Assembly (NCBI GenBank): GCA_020850315.1 | Contig: JADZEY010000087.1 | Coordinates: forward strand, 1 to 64,000 | From: Armatimonadota bacterium | Lineage (GTDB): Bacteria; Bacteroidota; Ignavibacteria; OLB7 | Direction of reading: 5' to 3' | DNA length: 64,000 nt | Part shown: positions 62,039 through 64,000 of the stretch, piece after piece | Position numbering within the stretch: position 1 is the first letter of the stretch | Layout: every line of letters begins with the position of its first letter | Notes under the pieces: model-generated | What the model was told of the DNA's origin: nothing | Database searches by the model: none | What the model saw: the letters and a program-made list of their open reading frames with translations, nothing else | Translations under genes and position numbers: made by a program

Positions 62039-64000
62039 ATGCGATTCTTTCGATTCCTCCTTTTACCGTTAGCACTGATTCCCCTTCTGGGCGAACTCCA
62101 TTCCCAACAACGCACACCCCAAGTTGCTACCGCCGCAACGGGCGCGTTCATCTTTGCCGAAAACGTTGGCCAGTGGCCCAGCGATGCCTTGTTCCAGGGG
62201 CGCGCCGATGCTGCCAGCTTCCGGTTCCGCCGTAGTGGGGTGGATTTTTTCTACATCACCGATTCGCTTCACGGTCGTAACGCCACCGCTGCCAATAGCC
62301 GTCACCGCACGTTGTCGGGCTATCTGCTGGCCACCAATTTTGTTGGTGCGCGTGCCGATGTTGCCGTTGTTGGCCAGCGTCCAACCGGAACCCGATTCAA
62401 CTACTACGGGCTTGCCAGCAATCAGGGTCAGCATTCCGGAGCAGATGGGTTCCAGCTGGTCCGCTACCGCAACCTGTACGATGGGATTGATGCCCTTTAC
62501 TACGGCCAAGATGGCGCGATGAAATATGACTTCATCCTTGCCCCCGGCAGCAACCACCGCACCATCTGTCTCCGCTACGACGGTGCCGACAGCCTGACCA
62601 TCAGCCGCGAAGGATTTCTGGAAGTTCACACTCCATTTGGTGTGGTTCGCGAAGCACCTCCATACTGCTATCAAGAACTTGGCGGGAAGCGTGTGCGGGT
62701 TCGTGGTGAGTATCGGCTGATGGGGGATAATCAATATGGGTTCACCGTGGGGAGCTATCGGCGCGATCTTCCGCTGGTGATTGACCCTTGCCTTTCGGTG
62801 GAGTACGTCAGCTACTTGGGCGGCGGCGGCTACGATGTCATCTCCGCAATGGCCATTGATTCCAGCGGCAACACCTACCTCACTGGTTTCACCAACGCCC
62901 CTGATTTCCCGATTCGTCCGGGGGCTGGCGCGCTCCCTGCTGGGAACTACGTCTTCGTCAGCAAACTCAGCAGCGACGGTAGCCAGCTGCTGTACTCCAC
63001 CGTGGTTGGCCGTCCGTATAATGGCAGCTACATCGTCACGGGGTTGGGGGAAATTTTTTACGAGGCGATTGGCGAAGATGTGGAAGTCACTTCTGCAGGG
63101 GAAGCAATTGTGGGGTTCACCACCAACATCCCCAACCTTGCCACCACCTCCAGTGCCGTAAGCCCCACAAAACAGCCCAACAATCTTGACACCCGCTGCG
63201 GCCCGCCAGTCACCGAAAACTTTGACTTCTACGTTGCGCGATTGACCGCCAACGGGGAGCTGAAATGGGGAACCTATCTGGGTGGCAAACAGAACGATTA
63301 TTTGGCAGACCTTGCCCTTGACAACAGCGGCAACGTCTGCATCACCGGCACAACCTACGCGCCGGAGTGTGGCAATGGTGACACACTGATGTTCCCCTTC
63401 ACCGCCAACAAAAATGATTTCAGTTCCGGCGATCAGTTCAGCGGTTTCCAGGCCGTTGCCGTGCGGCTTAGCGCGGGGGGGGATAGGCTTCAGTTTAGCG
63501 CGCCGTTGGGGGGCCGTGGCAACGAGTTCGCCGGGCGGATTGCCGTGGATCAAGCCGGAAACATCATCACGCTGGGAAGCACCAACTCCAACAATTTTCT
63601 CACCACGTCAAACGCTTTCCAAGCCACCCCGCGCCCCGGAATTGGCGGCGGTGTGTACGACCTCTATCTGGCCCAAATCAACCCCACCACCGGAACGCTT
63701 CTCTACAGCACCTACATTGCCGACAACGGCGCGCAGGGAAGGACCGGATTGGGGTTCGGTGGATACACCGCACGCCAGTTCGAGCCGCTGATAGGATATG
63801 GCGACCAAGCCCGTCGGCAGGGGTTAGTTGTCAGCAACAGCGATGGCACGTTGTTGATTGGCGGAACCACCCGAAGCCGCACTCTTCCGGTAAGCTCGGG
63901 TGCGTTCCAGGGGGGGGCATCCGGCGGAGCCAACGCTTTTGTGATTCGGTTCGACATCCCCGCTAATCGCATTGTTGCCGCCACCTACGTGGGTGGTTCG
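62039..64000 (+). CDS. Secreted SBBP beta-propeller repeat protein, N-terminal part
   Basis: The frame is open from ATG 62039 to the window end (654 codons). A signal peptide (MRFFRFLLLPLALIPLLGEL, then HSQ) is followed by GAFIFAENVGQWPSDALFQG, the opening of the domain that precedes SBBP repeats, and by propeller repeats such as VSYLGGGGYDVISAMAIDSS, KWGTYLGGKQNDYLADLALD and GGRGNEFAGRIAVDQAGNII. Such proteins are surface or secreted and usually end in a T9SS sorting domain, which would be outside. G8 and G7 tracts occur in the coding sequence near 63475 and 63911. Confidence 0.88.
   Translation, partial: MRFFRFLLLPLALIPLLGELHSQQRTPQVATAATGAFIFAENVGQWPSDALFQGRADAASFRFRRSGVDFFYITDSLHGRNATAANSRHRTLSGYLLATNFVGARADVAVVGQRPTGTRFNYYGLASNQGQHSGADGFQLVRYRNLYDGIDALYYGQDGAMKYDFILAPGSNHRTICLRYDGADSLTISREGFLEVHTPFGVVREAPPYCYQELGGKRVRVRGEYRLMGDNQYGFTVGSYRRDLPLVIDPCLSVEYVSYLGGGGYDVISAMAIDSSGNTYLTGFTNAPDFPIRPGAGALPAGNYVFVSKLSSDGSQLLYSTVVGRPYNGSYIVTGLGEIFYEAIGEDVEVTSAGEAIVGFTTNIPNLATTSSAVSPTKQPNNLDTRCGPPVTENFDFYVARLTANGELKWGTYLGGKQNDYLADLALDNSGNVCITGTTYAPECGNGDTLMFPFTANKNDFSSGDQFSGFQAVAVRLSAGGDRLQFSAPLGGRGNEFAGRIAVDQAGNIITLGSTNSNNFLTTSNAFQATPRPGIGGGVYDLYLAQINPTTGTLLYSTYIADNGAQGRTGLGFGGYTARQFEPLIGYGDQARRQGLVVSNSDGTLLIGGTTRSRTLPVSSGAFQGGASGGANAFVIRFDIPANRIVAATYVGGS

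Noticed and set aside
62069-63553. 494-codon open frame on the minus strand
   Set aside because: It lies antisense to the SBBP gene, whose frame has a signal peptide and propeller repeats; the antisense translation has no domain character. Long antisense frames are common in GC-rich coding DNA.
1-64000. tRNA and rRNA genes
   Set aside because: I looked through the intergenic gaps for cloverleaf arms with a GTTCRA T-loop and for rRNA signatures and found none. The AAGGAGGTGATCC and CACCTCC at 55.4-55.6 kb resemble the 16S tail but are not part of an rRNA gene.

Overview
The window looks like a chromosomal segment of a bacterium from the Bacteroidota/Chlorobiota side of the tree, most plausibly a Kapabacteria- or Ignavibacteria-like lineage. 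The evidence is a SusC/SusD pair, a C-terminal type IX secretion (T9SS) sorting domain at the end of the 3583-4617 product, an SBBP-repeat secreted protein, many lipoproteins and outer-membrane barrels, and exact TAnnTTTG promoter elements (the Bacteroidota-type -7 box) in front of mutS, a CPBP protease and a rhodanese gene. Most of the window is GC-rich, but about 7.15-11.03 kb is clearly AT-rich. I found no rRNA, tRNA, CRISPR array or intact insertion sequence.

Layout. 1-6.4 kb: the start of a Kef/CPA2 antiporter, a DEAD-box RNA helicase with a long basic tail, a T9SS-sorted secreted protein and a CtpA-type protease. 6.8-14.3 kb: an oligopeptide ABC transporter operon (binding lipoprotein, two permeases, two ATPases), interrupted by a PD-(D/E)XK (Rpn/transposase-like) nuclease gene carrying an in-frame amber codon. 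14.4-18.6 kb: an OmpA-domain protein, a phosphohexomutase and an M61 peptidase. 18.7-24.8 kb: an ECF sigma factor, an anti-sigma-like membrane protein with an unusual C-terminal region, an OmpA/PD40 lipoprotein and two more lipoproteins, the last two flanked by inverted arrays of 7-bp repeats. 24.8-25.2 kb: a repeat-rich non-coding patch. 25.2-35.3 kb: an NAD-binding protein, mutS, rsgA, susD and susC. 35.8-46.7 kb: a giant ATPase/BTAD regulator, a zinc-ribbon protein, a 1999-residue repeat protein and an AlkD-like protein.

46.8-55.3 kb: envelope and periplasmic proteins (thioredoxin-fold, DUF481, TPR, CPBP, barrel, M1 peptidase). 55.3-57.4 kb: rsmA (ksgA) behind a structured leader encoding a 14-codon peptide, then a PAP2-type membrane protein. 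57.5-64 kb: a rhodanese, ClpS, a PQQ-type sugar dehydrogenase lipoprotein, a lipoprotein, an orphan MlaF-like ATPase and the start of an SBBP-repeat protein.

How the parts fit: most of the window concerns the cell envelope and nutrient capture (peptide import, TonB-dependent uptake, secreted and surface proteins, envelope proteases) plus housekeeping genes (mutS, rsgA, rsmA, clpS). The best candidates for undescribed biology are the rsmA leader (a ribosome binding site matching the 16S rRNA 3' end, mutually exclusive hairpins and a terminator), the BTAD regulator facing two different pairs of 22-bp-period direct repeats, the sigma/anti-sigma/OmpA cluster, and the compositionally foreign core of the opp operon with its amber-interrupted nuclease.
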